Shown piece by piece: positions 54,835 to 63,994 of a DNA stretch of 64,000 nt; position 1 is the first letter of the stretch; the number at the start of each line of letters is the position of its first letter. A model generated the notes under the pieces. The model saw only the letters and a list, made by a program, of their open reading frames with translations, made no database searches and was not told the origin of the DNA. The translations under genes and the position numbers were made by a program. This stretch comes from Melioribacter sp. GTDB lineage: Bacteria > Bacteroidota > Ignavibacteria > Ignavibacteriales > Melioribacteraceae. Where the stretch lies: contig PMDS01000023.1 in the NCBI GenBank assembly GCA_003155655.1, forward strand, positions 1-64,000, given 5' to 3'.

Positions 54835-55122
54835 TTATTTTTCGTTATATGATTTATCTTTCCAGTACCACCATTTCAATTTTTTAGCTTCAAGACGTTT
54901 TTCCGATGCAAAATAAACTGCACATCTAAAAGTATATAGTACGCAGGGGTCCTGCCGGGTACCGGTAATTTTATTCAGCTTGTTATACAAAGCCGCAGGA
55001 TTTTTACCTGCTAGTTCAGAGACTTTGTGAATACCAAGGTTCCAAAGATCATCGGATAAACTTTTACCTATTCCAGGTATGGTCTGTAGATCTTTCACCG
55101 CTTCTGCTTTTAACGTTTTCAT
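54835..55122 (-). CDS. Helix-hairpin-helix protein (Cdd1/pathogenicity-locus-like)
   Basis: A 95-residue protein with a helix-hairpin-helix: LQTIPGIGKSLSDDLWNLGIHKVSELA, followed by a motif rich in Arg/Cys (GTRQDPCVLYTFRCAVYFAS) similar to the small pathogenicity-locus (Cdd1) family. HhH units usually bind DNA without sequence preference. It lies 2 bp after the SGNH gene upstream and 32 bp before the next, so it is in the transcript but its link to acylation is unclear. Confidence 0.7.
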   Translation of the reverse strand: MKTLKAEAVKDLQTIPGIGKSLSDDLWNLGIHKVSELAGKNPAALYNKLNKITGTRQDPCVLYTFRCAVYFASEKRLEAKKLKWWYWKDKSYNEK

Positions 55123-55124
55123 AC

Positions 55125-55865
55125 TTATAATCTATGTTTAATTAAAACCTTTTCAACTTCGCGCCCCCAAAGTCTAAATGCTTCCGCTTTAAAATGAATT
55201 CCGTCAAAAGTTAAATCCGGGTTTAAAAACCCATCCTTGCCGGCAGTTAAAGAATTAATATCAATATAATCTATATTATTCTTTTTTGCATAATCTGAAA
55301 GCAGCTTGTTTAATTTATCGACCTCACGGTTTCTTCCAAAGTTACCTTCGGGTGTTCCGCCCCAGTCTTTTCCGTATGTTTTTGTTGCATAAGTTGTTGA
55401 TTGAATTACCGGGATAATATTTTTTAACTTCAAACCTTTAATTATTCGCAAATAAACAGCAAAGATATCTTCTACGGGTGTCCAGTTGTAAATATCATTC
55501 AACCCGCCCATAATAAAAACAATCTTAGGACTTAGTTTATAGATTGAATTTATTCTAGCTTCATAGCCGTATAATACATCAGAAGGAATACCACGCTCAA
55601 CTACATTTGAACGGCCGAGCAATTCATTCCACGCCGCGCCGTGAGTTAATGAATTACCCAGCATTACAATATCTGCCTGGCGTGTTTTATAAATATCAAA
55701 CATTGCCTGTTGAAGCGCATAAGTAGGATTTTTTTTGTAGCGCAAAGTGTCTTTAAGTTGCTGCGGCGGGGCAACCTTTGTTGATTGAATTTTTGATTGT
55801 CCTGAAAGTAATAGCAGGGCCAGTAATGGAAGTAAGAATATTTTACAGAGTCGGATTATCTTCAT
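55125..55865 (-). CDS. Secreted SGNH/GDSL esterase-like protein
   Basis: A 246-residue exported hydrolase. Signal peptide or anchor at about 1-22. SGNH motifs: MLGNSLTHGAAW (Ser block), Gly in ERGIPSDV, GGLNDIYNW (Asn block) and DGIHFKAEA (Asp-His). It resembles the GDSL-type lipases with platelet-activating-factor acetylhydrolase-like form. It could deacylate or transfer acyl groups in the same surface system as the other SGNH protein. Gene start codon is ATG with weak ribosome site. Confidence 0.75.
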   Translation of the reverse strand: MKIIRLCKIFLLPLLALLLLSGQSKIQSTKVAPPQQLKDTLRYKKNPTYALQQAMFDIYKTRQADIVMLGNSLTHGAAWNELLGRSNVVERGIPSDVLYGYEARINSIYKLSPKIVFIMGGLNDIYNWTPVEDIFAVYLRIIKGLKLKNIIPVIQSTTYATKTYGKDWGGTPEGNFGRNREVDKLNKLLSDYAKKNNIDYIDINSLTAGKDGFLNPDLTFDGIHFKAEAFRLWGREVEKVLIKHRL

Positions 55866-55986
55866 AATTTCAATTCTTTCAAAAATTTTTAGGTTATGTT
55901 AAGTGCAAGATAATGTTAATCAGTAAAAAATCAAAAACGGGATTTGGGGGAAATAATAGAGATTTAGAATCTGTACTGTTGTTAGA

Positions 55987-57639
55987 TCAATTGTTTCCTT
56001 CAACGGGATTAATCTTCTTTTCTTGTTCGGAAATTATATGCTTTAGGCTGTTTTCTCTGGCAATTAGCTCTGAAATTTTTGCTGTATGCTCTTCTTTTTT
56101 AGTTTCGACCAGTGCGGTTTCAGCTCTTAACTTACGCAATTCATTTTTAACAGTATCAAGCTGACTTGCAAGTTCGCCAAGCTCACGCGTACTCTGAGAT
56201 ATTTCAAGAATTAATTTTTGCTTATTTTCACTTAAATCAGAGTAATTTCCGCTTGATAGAGCAAGCAACTGTTTAATTTCCTTTTCGAGCGACTCTTTTT
56301 TCAACTCGATTGAGCCGGTTTCTGAGCGTAATTGCTGAATAATAATTTTGTGCTTATTAGATTCATCTTTAAGCCTGAAAACTTCCTCATTCAATTCAGA
56401 AAATTCTTCTTTAAGATTTTTCATAAATTGTTCTGTTGCAGCCCGTTCTTTTTGAAGTACTTTAGTCAAACCGCCGTATTCTGCAACCTGCGTTGTCTTC
56501 TCGAGAAGTATTTTTTCTTTAGAATTTAACTCTTTTTCTTTATCAATAATTTCCTGGCGTAAAGTCGAAAGTCTGTTTTTATAACTGTTTAACTCTTCAG
56601 TAAATTTAAGAAGAACCTGTGAAAAATTATTTTCTACGGTAAGGTGACTTTCTTCCATCTGGAGTTTTCTTTTCTCAAGGTCATCTATTAATTTTTGTTT
56701 CTGACCAGTGGATTCAGCCAATTCCTCTTCATCATTTCTAAGCTGGAAAATCTTTTCCTGGATTTCAATTTTAACTAATTCAAATTTTTTAATTTCTTCT
56801 GCTAAAGAATTTTTTTTCTCTTCAAGTTCCGATGTTTCTTCCCTAAGTTTATTAACAACTTCAAAAGCAGTTTTATATTTTAAATCAAATTCATCATATT
56901 CTTTTTGCTTAATCCTTAATTCCTCGAATAATGCATCCCTTTTGTTTGTGTATTCTGTATATAGCATTTCTTTATCAGAAAGCTGTCCCACAATTGATGC
57001 AAGCGATTGTTCAAGATGTGCTTTTATTTCTTCAGTAAGAGTAATTTTTTCATCTAGAGCCTTTATTGAAGCAGTTCTTCTAATCTCCTCATTCTTTAAC
57101 AGTAAATTTTTCTCATTTATTTTAGATTCGTCAATTTCGTCATATTGATTAATTAAATTTTTAATTTTTTCTTCATCCGAGTGCAATGATGCAAGATTTG
57201 CTTCTGAAGAAGTTATATTGCTTTGGATTGTTTTATATTCTTGAAGAAGCTTTTCGTGGGCAGACTTGAGTTCACTGTATTCCTTATTAAGCTTTTCAAT
57301 TTCAGCAAGTTTAGATCCAAAATCTTTGTTAATCTTTTCTTTAGTGCTTGATTCTAAAAACGACTTCTTTTCAATCAGCAGTTCAATTGCTTCAGAAAGC
57401 TCACGAATCTGACTGTTTTTTGTTACAATATCATCATTAAAGGTTTTTATATCTGACTGATATTTTTCAGTTTGCTGTTGGAGCTCGCCTAAATCTGTAC
57501 GCGCTTTTGCAAGTTTATTGTCTAATTCAACAAGATTTTGATGCTTCAGAAGTACCTGGTGCAGTGTGTTTTTTAGTTCATCATTTTCTTCTACAAGTTT
57601 TTCAATCTCGTTTTTATCCTTAGACGAAAAAAGACTCAT
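55987..57639 (-). CDS. Long coiled-coil protein of unknown function
   Basis: A 550-residue protein dominated by charged heptad repeats over nearly its whole length, beginning MSLFSSKDKNEIEKLVEENDELKN and ending in a short Pro/Gly tail (KKINPVEGNN). Composition is rich in Glu, Lys, Leu and Ser. No membrane segment or known domain was seen. Such proteins can be scaffolds, filaments or SMC-like structural elements; a homology search could not be made. It starts with GGGAG and lies between rmlA and the SGNH gene on the same strand. Confidence 0.6.
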   Translation of the reverse strand: MSLFSSKDKNEIEKLVEENDELKNTLHQVLLKHQNLVELDNKLAKARTDLGELQQQTEKYQSDIKTFNDDIVTKNSQIRELSEAIELLIEKKSFLESSTKEKINKDFGSKLAEIEKLNKEYSELKSAHEKLLQEYKTIQSNITSSEANLASLHSDEEKIKNLINQYDEIDESKINEKNLLLKNEEIRRTASIKALDEKITLTEEIKAHLEQSLASIVGQLSDKEMLYTEYTNKRDALFEELRIKQKEYDEFDLKYKTAFEVVNKLREETSELEEKKNSLAEEIKKFELVKIEIQEKIFQLRNDEEELAESTGQKQKLIDDLEKRKLQMEESHLTVENNFSQVLLKFTEELNSYKNRLSTLRQEIIDKEKELNSKEKILLEKTTQVAEYGGLTKVLQKERAATEQFMKNLKEEFSELNEEVFRLKDESNKHKIIIQQLRSETGSIELKKESLEKEIKQLLALSSGNYSDLSENKQKLILEISQSTRELGELASQLDTVKNELRKLRAETALVETKKEEHTAKISELIARENSLKHIISEQEKKINPVEGNN

Positions 57640-57743
57640 TCTTAAACTACTCCCTTAACTTGCTTTTTCTGTTTCTTATTGACAAAGATAATAAACTTTG
57701 TTTAATCAATCTCTATTTTCTTCTTTTAAGTGTTCCAAAATAC

Positions 57744-58622
57744 CTATTCAGCTAAAATTTTTTCAAGATAGTCCCTGTATAAGGATTTTGGTATACTGTT
57801 TATTAGAGAAATAAACTGGTCTTTATTTATAAATCCTTTTTGATATGCAATTTCTTCAATGCAGGCAACTTTAAATCCCTGCCGGTCTTCAATAATTCCA
57901 AAGAAATTGGATGCCTTTAAAAGTGATTCCGGAGTCCCGGTATCAAGCCATGCAACCCCGCGGCCAATTTTTTCGACAAATAGTTCACCGCGTTCAAGAT
58001 AAGTTCTGTTTACGTCGGTAATTTCAAGCTCATTGCGGCTTGACGGATTAAGTTTCTTTGATATTTCAACTACTTTATTATCATAAACATAAAGACCCGG
58101 TACTGCAAAATTTGACCTGGGTGTTTTGGGCTTTTCTTCAATGCTTATTGCTTTGCCATCATTGTTAAATTCTACTATACCGTAACGTTCAGGGTCATTA
58201 ACCTGGTAAGCAAAAATAATTGCACCGGCTTTTGATGATTTTGAATTTAATTTTTCAACAGCTTCATAAAAGAAATCTAACTTGCCGTAGAAAATGTTAT
58301 CTCCAAGAATCAACGAGACAGGTTCCCTTCCAATAAATTTTTCACCAATAATAAATGATTCTGCAATTCCATTTGGTGCGGGCTGAACAGCATATTCAAT
58401 TTTAAGTCCAATCTGTGAGCCATTTGCAAATAGCTTTTTGTAAAAAGGAATTGTTTCTTCATTTGAAATGATAAGTATTTCTGTTATTCCAGCAAGCATC
58501 AAAATAGAAAGCGGATAATAAACCAAGGGTTTATCGTAAATCGTAACTAATTGTTTACTATATACCCGGGTCATAGGATACATTCTAGTTCCAGAACCAC
58601 CGGCAAGAATTATTCCTTTCAT
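57744..58622 (-). CDS. rmlA: Glucose-1-phosphate thymidylyltransferase
   Basis: About 292 residues from the ATG at 58622 (GGAAG site; an in-frame TTG lies 27 bp upstream). It makes dTDP-glucose from dTTP and glucose-1-phosphate, the first step of dTDP-sugar synthesis. Motifs: GIILAGGSGTRMYPMTRVYSKQL, IYDKPLVYYPLSILMLAGI, LGDNIFYG, and VAWLDTGTPESLLKA. The usual rmlB, C and D are not in this window. It is at the start of the acylation cluster, possibly supplying an activated sugar for the acylated polymer. Confidence 0.92.
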   Translation of the reverse strand: MKGIILAGGSGTRMYPMTRVYSKQLVTIYDKPLVYYPLSILMLAGITEILIISNEETIPFYKKLFANGSQIGLKIEYAVQPAPNGIAESFIIGEKFIGREPVSLILGDNIFYGKLDFFYEAVEKLNSKSSKAGAIIFAYQVNDPERYGIVEFNNDGKAISIEEKPKTPRSNFAVPGLYVYDNKVVEISKKLNPSSRNELEITDVNRTYLERGELFVEKIGRGVAWLDTGTPESLLKASNFFGIIEDRQGFKVACIEEIAYQKGFINKDQFISLINSIPKSLYRDYLEKILAE

Positions 58623-58645
58623 AAATCTTCCATTATTCTGATAGA

Positions 58646-59410
58646 TCAATTTACTACTGTAATATAAGCCGTTTTGATTAATAAATCCTTTTCATCATAG
58701 ATGTTTATTTTATATTCACCTGTCTTATCGAACTTGAATTTGAAGAAAGTATCTGCCCAATCGGGATTGATTTGATATTTTTTATATGCAACAAATTCAT
58801 CATAATCCGTTGAATATTTCGATTTTCTTAAAAATCTCGCAAAAATTTTTTCTATATCTAACGGAGAACTACTCTTTACAAAAAAATAAACCTGCCCGTT
58901 ATCGTTTTTAATTGATATATTTTTTTTAATGTTTACCGGCTGCCCGGCGCTAATTTTTTCACAGATTATAATATCGGCATCTTTATATTTATTTGACAAC
59001 TGCTGGGCGGGTTGTTTTTCAATTATAGCTGGAGATATAGAAATTGATGCGCCCGCTAAACGGTTGCGCTCGAAGTCAGTAAAATAAATCTCATATTTCC
59101 CCTCTCTTATAAATTTAAAACTTTGAGCAATCCAGCTTCTAACCGGCTGGGCAGGAAATACTTTGTTAAATTGGTTTTGTTTTCCGTAATCTGTAATGCG
59201 GTCAATAAAAAGAAAAACAGGACTATCGGATATATCTTTTTTACCGGCATTAAAAAGGATACAGACAGATTGATTGAGTGGCATTTCTCTTGAATAAATG
59301 ACATCTATTGGTTCCCCTGTTTCTGTATAGGCTTTGCAAAAAGTAATATGCTGAGCCGGAATTTTACTTAAACAAAACCCAATGATGAAGATGAAAAAAA
59401 ATTTTTTCAA
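58646..59410 (-). CDS. Secreted protein of unknown function
   Basis: A 254-residue exported protein (signal peptide about 1-19, ending PAQ). The mature part has beta-rich stretches (CILFNAGKKDISDSPVFLFID, EIYFTDFERNRLAGASIS, YKINIYDEKDLLIKTAYITVV) consistent with a beta-sandwich. No family was recognised. It ends 23 bp before rmlA on the same strand, and the ORF start is a MKKFFF run with good leader. Role in the surface-polymer cluster is a guess. Confidence 0.5.
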   Translation of the reverse strand: MKKFFFIFIIGFCLSKIPAQHITFCKAYTETGEPIDVIYSREMPLNQSVCILFNAGKKDISDSPVFLFIDRITDYGKQNQFNKVFPAQPVRSWIAQSFKFIREGKYEIYFTDFERNRLAGASISISPAIIEKQPAQQLSNKYKDADIIICEKISAGQPVNIKKNISIKNDNGQVYFFVKSSSPLDIEKIFARFLRKSKYSTDYDEFVAYKKYQINPDWADTFFKFKFDKTGEYKINIYDEKDLLIKTAYITVVN

Positions 59411-59484
59411 TTTTATATGTATAATTTTAAACTTTTAATTAGCAAATCTACTTAATAAATCCAAAAAGTGTTACTTAGATATAA

Positions 59485-59958
59485 TTATAATTTTGAATGG
59501 TGGGATAATTTAATCAACCTTGGTTTCACCAATCTTTCGTAATCTTTAAAGCTCAATTGAAAAAGTTCCATATGGTTGCAGGCATTAAAAGCAATTTCTT
59601 CATCTTTAGCTAGGGATTCTTCAACAAAGACATTAATTCCATACAGATTTCCAAATGGAGGCATCGCGCCAACTTCACACTCAGGGAATTTATCCTGGAA
59701 TTCAACCTCATTTGCGAGTCTTACATTTTTGCCGTTGAAAAATTCTTTCAGCAAATCAAAATTAATTTTATTGGCTGCCGGTAAAACACACATTGCAAGT
59801 TTTCCGTCAATTTTAATTAGAACGGATTTTGCCAGTTCTTTTCCTTTAATATGTGCAGAAGCTGCAATTTCCTGAGCAGTAAAGGCGAGAGAATGTTTTA
59901 TAGTTACATATTTAATATTATTCTTATCCAGAAATTCTCTTAATATTTGTGTGGGCAT
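59485..59958 (-). CDS. YbaK/EbsC-type aminoacyl-tRNA deacylase-like
   Basis: About 157 residues. The YbaK/ProX fold is seen: VTIKHSLAFTAQEIAASAHIKGKELAKSVLIKIDGKLAMCVLP, with the Lys of GKELAKSVL. A further GAMPPFGNLYGINVF segment is diagnostic. These enzymes hydrolyse mischarged tRNA (for example Ala- or Cys-tRNAPro). The ATG at 59958 has a GGAGCGG site; an upstream ATG adds 7 codons. Which tRNA it edits cannot be told. Confidence 0.8.
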   Translation of the reverse strand: MPTQILREFLDKNNIKYVTIKHSLAFTAQEIAASAHIKGKELAKSVLIKIDGKLAMCVLPAANKINFDLLKEFFNGKNVRLANEVEFQDKFPECEVGAMPPFGNLYGINVFVEESLAKDEEIAFNACNHMELFQLSFKDYERLVKPRLIKLSHHSKL

Positions 59959-60272
59959 AACCGCTCCTTGTTTATTCAAAGATTTTTATAAAAAAATATG
60001 TGTCTCGATTATAATGAAAAAAGGTACGGAGTAAAAAGCAGGAATGATTTTGATGAAACATGCCATTAAGCCTCCTTGCTATTTTATTGCAGTAAGAACT
60101 GATAATCATTGCAAGGATGAAACTTCAGAAAAATATTTTGCCTTTAAAATGTAGTAACTCGCAGGGTGTTATTCAATGATGAATATAATTTGGGAATAAA
60201 AGTAAATATGATCTTTCTTTTAAGTTTATGTTAATTTCTATATTTTAGTGAATAATTAAGAAAAAACAAGAA

Positions 60273-61196
60273 ATGGGCTTACTAATTGGCATAGACGGGG
60301 GCGGTACAAAGACCAAATGTGTTCTTGTTGATCAGGAATTAAAAATTTTGACATCTGCTGAAGGAGGTTCCTCAAACCCTCTCTCTGTTGGAATTGAAAT
60401 TTCTGCTTCTGTAATTGTTAATTTGATAAAACGAGTGCTTACATTTGCAAAAGAGATTGAAATTGATGCGGTTGTTATCGGATCTGCAGGAGCCGGAAGG
60501 AAGAAGAATGCTGAAGATTTAAAGCGCGCGGTATTTGATTTAATTTTTCGCGAAAGGCTGTCAATTCCATATATTGAAGTTGTAAGTGATGCTGAAATTG
60601 CCATTGAAGGCGCATTTGCAGGTAACATTGGCGCAATTTTAATTGCAGGTACTGGTTCTATAATATTCGGCAAAGATAAAAAGGGCAAAATTGTGCGCTC
60701 GGGAGGATTTGGTAAAATTATTGGGGATGAGGGTGGTGGATATTCTATAGGAAGAAAGGGATTAAGTAGAGCTGCAAAGTTACTTGATGGAAAATATGTA
60801 AAAACCACTTTCGTTAACCTCCTGCGTAAAAATTTTGGAATTGATGATTTAGACAGTTTAATTTTGAATGTATACTCAGATAAATTTGACATCGCTTCAA
60901 CTGCTAGCCTTGTTATCAAGGCTGCAGGTAAAGGGGATAAAATTTGCAAAAAGATTTTAGATGAAGAAAGTGATGAACTTTTATATTACATCAAGAAATT
61001 CAAACAAAAGTTTAATCAGAAAACGTTCAAACTCTGTTTTTGCGGAGGACTTTTAACAACAGAAAATTATTATTCGAGAATGTTAAGAAGTAAAATCAAG
61101 AAAAATTTTAATGAGATTGAATTTGTAAAACCAACTTACCCGCCGGAAGTGGGTGCCGTGATTTTGGCTAATAAACTTTTACATAAACATAAATAA
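60273..61196 (+). CDS. BadF/BcrA-type N-acetylglucosamine kinase-like ATPase
   Basis: A 307-residue ASKHA-fold protein. Motifs: phosphate 1 LLIGIDGGGTKTKCVLVDQ (residues 3-21), VVIGSAGAGRK, ILIAGTGSIIFGKDK and GDEGGGYSIGRKGL, with the tail GAVILANKLL. This set is that of the N-acetylglucosamine kinase branch, which phosphorylates GlcNAc for recycling; benzoyl-CoA reductase-type ATPases are less likely as no Fe-S motif was seen. It is followed 13 bp later by an AmpG-like permease, so amino-sugar/muropeptide recovery is proposed. Confidence 0.8.
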   Translation: MGLLIGIDGGGTKTKCVLVDQELKILTSAEGGSSNPLSVGIEISASVIVNLIKRVLTFAKEIEIDAVVIGSAGAGRKKNAEDLKRAVFDLIFRERLSIPYIEVVSDAEIAIEGAFAGNIGAILIAGTGSIIFGKDKKGKIVRSGGFGKIIGDEGGGYSIGRKGLSRAAKLLDGKYVKTTFVNLLRKNFGIDDLDSLILNVYSDKFDIASTASLVIKAAGKGDKICKKILDEESDELLYYIKKFKQKFNQKTFKLCFCGGLLTTENYYSRMLRSKIKKNFNEIEFVKPTYPPEVGAVILANKLLHKHK

Positions 61197-61209
61197 AAAG
61201 AATATTAAA

Positions 61210-63009
61210 ATGATTATTGAGAAATCAGCAGAACCGAAAAAGAAAGAAAAAAATAAACCCTGGGCGTGGGTTCCAACATTATATTTTGCCGAGGGACTCC
61301 CTTATGTAATTGTTATTTCAGTTTCTGTAATAATGTATAAACGCCTTGGAATTTCCAATACGGACATAGCTCTTTACACAAGCTGGCTTTATTTACCATG
61401 GGTTATTAAACCTTTATGGAGCCCTCTTGTTGATGTTTTAAAGACAAAACGGTTTTGGATTACTACTATGCAGCTTGTAATTGGCGCAGGAATGGCTGGT
61501 GTTGCATTTACCATTCCAATGCCGGATTTCTTCCAATTTACTTTGGCATTTTTATGGCTGCTGGCTTTTAGTTCAGCAACGCATGATATCTCCGCAGACG
61601 GTTTTTATATGTTAAGCCTGACAGAAAACCAGCAGGCTTTTTTTGTTGGTATTAGAAGTACTTTTTATAGAGTAGCAATGATTGCCGGGCAGGGGCTGCT
61701 GATTGTTTTGGCTGGCTACCTGGAAAGTACTTTATCTGTTGGACCTGCTGAATTAAGGGTTGCGGCATCACCCGGAAAGTTTTTTACCGAGACAATTAAA
61801 GTTGATTCTCTAAGCGCAGGTGAATTAAGCGGACCAATTAGAATTCTTGCTAATCCGGATTATGTTGAAATCAGCACACATCCAAAAACTAGAGAAGAAG
61901 TTAGATCATATATTTCTTTTGCGCACAATTTTAATATTATGAATGGTTTCATAAAAGAGTTTGTTACTTTTCCCGATACCTCAAATTCAAATGATCTTGT
62001 TGGAAATGTTGGCATAGTAAAATTTGTTCTGTCTAAAAAGCCCGGCAATGACAAAGAATATATTGTTAACTTGAATTTTGTTGAAGGAGACGGGAAGATT
62101 AAAGTTGTTGAAGGAAAAGTTTTAAAATTCAATTCAAACAATTGGAACAAACCTGCTTTTGCTGTCTTTCAGCTGGATTCCACTATTACTAATTCATCAA
62201 CTGCCGTATTTAAAGTCCAAACTGATAAAGTGCCACTTGCCTGGGTATTTACATTTAGTGCTGTTGCGTTCCTCTTTGTTTTGTTCTTTATTTATCACAA
62301 ATTTATTCTTCCAACACCTGTAACTGATATTGCGGTGGGTTACAACAGGCAGAGTTCTACTGCCAAGGAATTTTTCAGAGCATTTTTCAGGTTTTTTGAA
62401 AAGAAGAGAATTATAGTAGTTATTTTATTCCTTTTATTTTACAGGCTGGGTGAAGCGCAACTTGTTAAAATGGCGGCGCCTTTTCTGCTTGATTCGCGTG
62501 AAGTGGGAGGTCTTGGGCTATCAACAGTTGAGGTTGGTTCTATTTATGGAATTGCCGGTATTGTTGCTTTAATGGTGGGTGGTCTTCTTGGCGGATTTGT
62601 TGTTGCAAGAAACGGGTTAAAATTTTGGCTGTGGCCAATGCTGCTTGCAATAAATATTCCTCACGTTCTTTACATATATATGGCGTTTACACAGCCGACA
62701 AACATCTGGATAATTTATGGATGTGTTGCTGGAGAGCAATTTGGTTATGGATTTGGATTTACTGCTTATATGATGTATATGATTTATGCTTCGCAAGGTG
62801 AATATAGAACATCTCATTTTGCTATAACAACAGGTTTTATGGCTCTTGGCATGATGATTCCCGGGATGTTTAGCGGTATGATTCAGGAAGCAATTGGTTA
62901 TAAGTTTTTCTTTGTATGGATATTGATTACAATTATTCCAACATTACTTATTATTAAATTTCTACCTCTTGAGTACCAATTTGGAAAGAAAAAAAATATT
63001 GACGTATAA
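61210..63009 (+). CDS. AmpG-like MFS permease with a large inserted domain
   Basis: A 599-residue transporter. The first half (about residues 20-172) has MFS helices with WVPTLYFAEGLPYVIV, the conserved SWLYLPWVIKPLWSPLVD and AFSSATHDISADGFYML, as in AmpG-type muropeptide permeases. A roughly 170-residue hydrophilic region (about 172-342, positions 61723-62236) is inserted between helices and is predicted outside the membrane; the second half (about 343-599) completes the MFS helices (EQFGYGFGFTAYMMYMIYAS). AmpG proteins lack such an insert. Co-transcription with the kinase upstream suggests amino-sugar or peptidoglycan uptake. Confidence 0.8.
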   Translation: MIIEKSAEPKKKEKNKPWAWVPTLYFAEGLPYVIVISVSVIMYKRLGISNTDIALYTSWLYLPWVIKPLWSPLVDVLKTKRFWITTMQLVIGAGMAGVAFTIPMPDFFQFTLAFLWLLAFSSATHDISADGFYMLSLTENQQAFFVGIRSTFYRVAMIAGQGLLIVLAGYLESTLSVGPAELRVAASPGKFFTETIKVDSLSAGELSGPIRILANPDYVEISTHPKTREEVRSYISFAHNFNIMNGFIKEFVTFPDTSNSNDLVGNVGIVKFVLSKKPGNDKEYIVNLNFVEGDGKIKVVEGKVLKFNSNNWNKPAFAVFQLDSTITNSSTAVFKVQTDKVPLAWVFTFSAVAFLFVLFFIYHKFILPTPVTDIAVGYNRQSSTAKEFFRAFFRFFEKKRIIVVILFLLFYRLGEAQLVKMAAPFLLDSREVGGLGLSTVEVGSIYGIAGIVALMVGGLLGGFVVARNGLKFWLWPMLLAINIPHVLYIYMAFTQPTNIWIIYGCVAGEQFGYGFGFTAYMMYMIYASQGEYRTSHFAITTGFMALGMMIPGMFSGMIQEAIGYKFFFVWILITIIPTLLIIKFLPLEYQFGKKKNIDV

Positions 63010-63070
63010 TTAATATTTTGTAACAATATTTTTATTTATCCGTCTTATTTAACAAGCAAATGGAGGTTTG

Positions 63071-63994
63071 TTGAATTCAGAACAGGTAATAGAAGTTCGC
63101 GGCCTTACTAAAAAATTTCACGATGTAGTTGCTGTCAATAATCTTGATCTAAACGTTTACCGTGGTGACGTATTTGGATTTTTAGGACCTAACGGCGCGG
63201 GAAAAAGCACTACAATAAGAATGCTTCTCTCACTTATTAAACCAAGTGCAGGTGATATCAAAATTTTTGGAAAACCCTTAAAACAAAACCGCCAGGAAAT
63301 TATGACTAAAATTGGCGCTATTGTTGAAAAACCGGATTTTTATCTTTATCTCTCTGCGTATAAAAACCTGGAAATTCTTGGTAGAATATCAGGCGCAGAC
63401 ACATCCAACAAAAAAATAATGGAAATGCTTGAACTGGTTGGATTGGAAAAGCGGTACAAAAGCAAAGTAAAAACTTTTTCTCATGGAATGAAACAGCGTC
63501 TTGGTTTAGCACAGGCGCTTATTCACGATCCCGAACTTATTATTCTTGATGAGCCTACTACAGGACTTGATCCGCAGGGTATGAAAGAAATCCGTGACCT
63601 GATAATTTATTTAAGCAGCGCTAAGAACAAAACAATTTTTCTTTCTTCTCATATATTACGCGAAGTCGAAATTATTGCCTCGCGTATGATCATTATTAAT
63701 AAAGGCGCAACACAGGTTGAAGGAACAGTAGATGATCTTCTTAAAAGTGATAAAGTCAGCGTAACTTTTGAAGTTGATAATTCTGAAACCACATTGAAGC
63801 TTGTAAACGATTCAAAGTGGAAAGAGAGTTATAAATCAACATCAAAAAATGAAATTGTATTCGAACTTGGTAAAAATGAAATCCCGGAGCTAAATAGGTA
63901 TTTAAATGATAAAGGAGTTTCTGTTAGTGCTGTTATTCCTGTTCGCTCTCTTGAAGATTATTTCCTAAAAATAACCGAAGGAGGCGATAAATGA
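63071..63994 (+). CDS. ABC transporter ATP-binding protein
   Basis: About 307 residues with an ABC ATPase of the multidrug/antibiotic (CcmA) type. Walker A GPNGAGKST (about residues 37-45), signature FSHGMKQR, Walker B LIILDEPTTGLDP and H-loop FLSSHILREVE are intact. No ATG is near the conserved start; the frame begins with TTG-TTG after GGAGG, and the second TTG gives better spacing. Its C-terminal extension (about residues 220-307) is normal for these. The stop overlaps the next start by 4 bp. Confidence 0.9.
   Translation: MNSEQVIEVRGLTKKFHDVVAVNNLDLNVYRGDVFGFLGPNGAGKSTTIRMLLSLIKPSAGDIKIFGKPLKQNRQEIMTKIGAIVEKPDFYLYLSAYKNLEILGRISGADTSNKKIMEMLELVGLEKRYKSKVKTFSHGMKQRLGLAQALIHDPELIILDEPTTGLDPQGMKEIRDLIIYLSSAKNKTIFLSSHILREVEIIASRMIIINKGATQVEGTVDDLLKSDKVSVTFEVDNSETTLKLVNDSKWKESYKSTSKNEIVFELGKNEIPELNRYLNDKGVSVSAVIPVRSLEDYFLKITEGGDK

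Noticed and set aside
60080-60125. TCCTTGC/GCAAGGA inverted repeat as an operator
   Set aside because: Arms are only 7 bp and about 38 bp apart; likely chance in an AT-rich gap (59980-60272) where no gene was seen.
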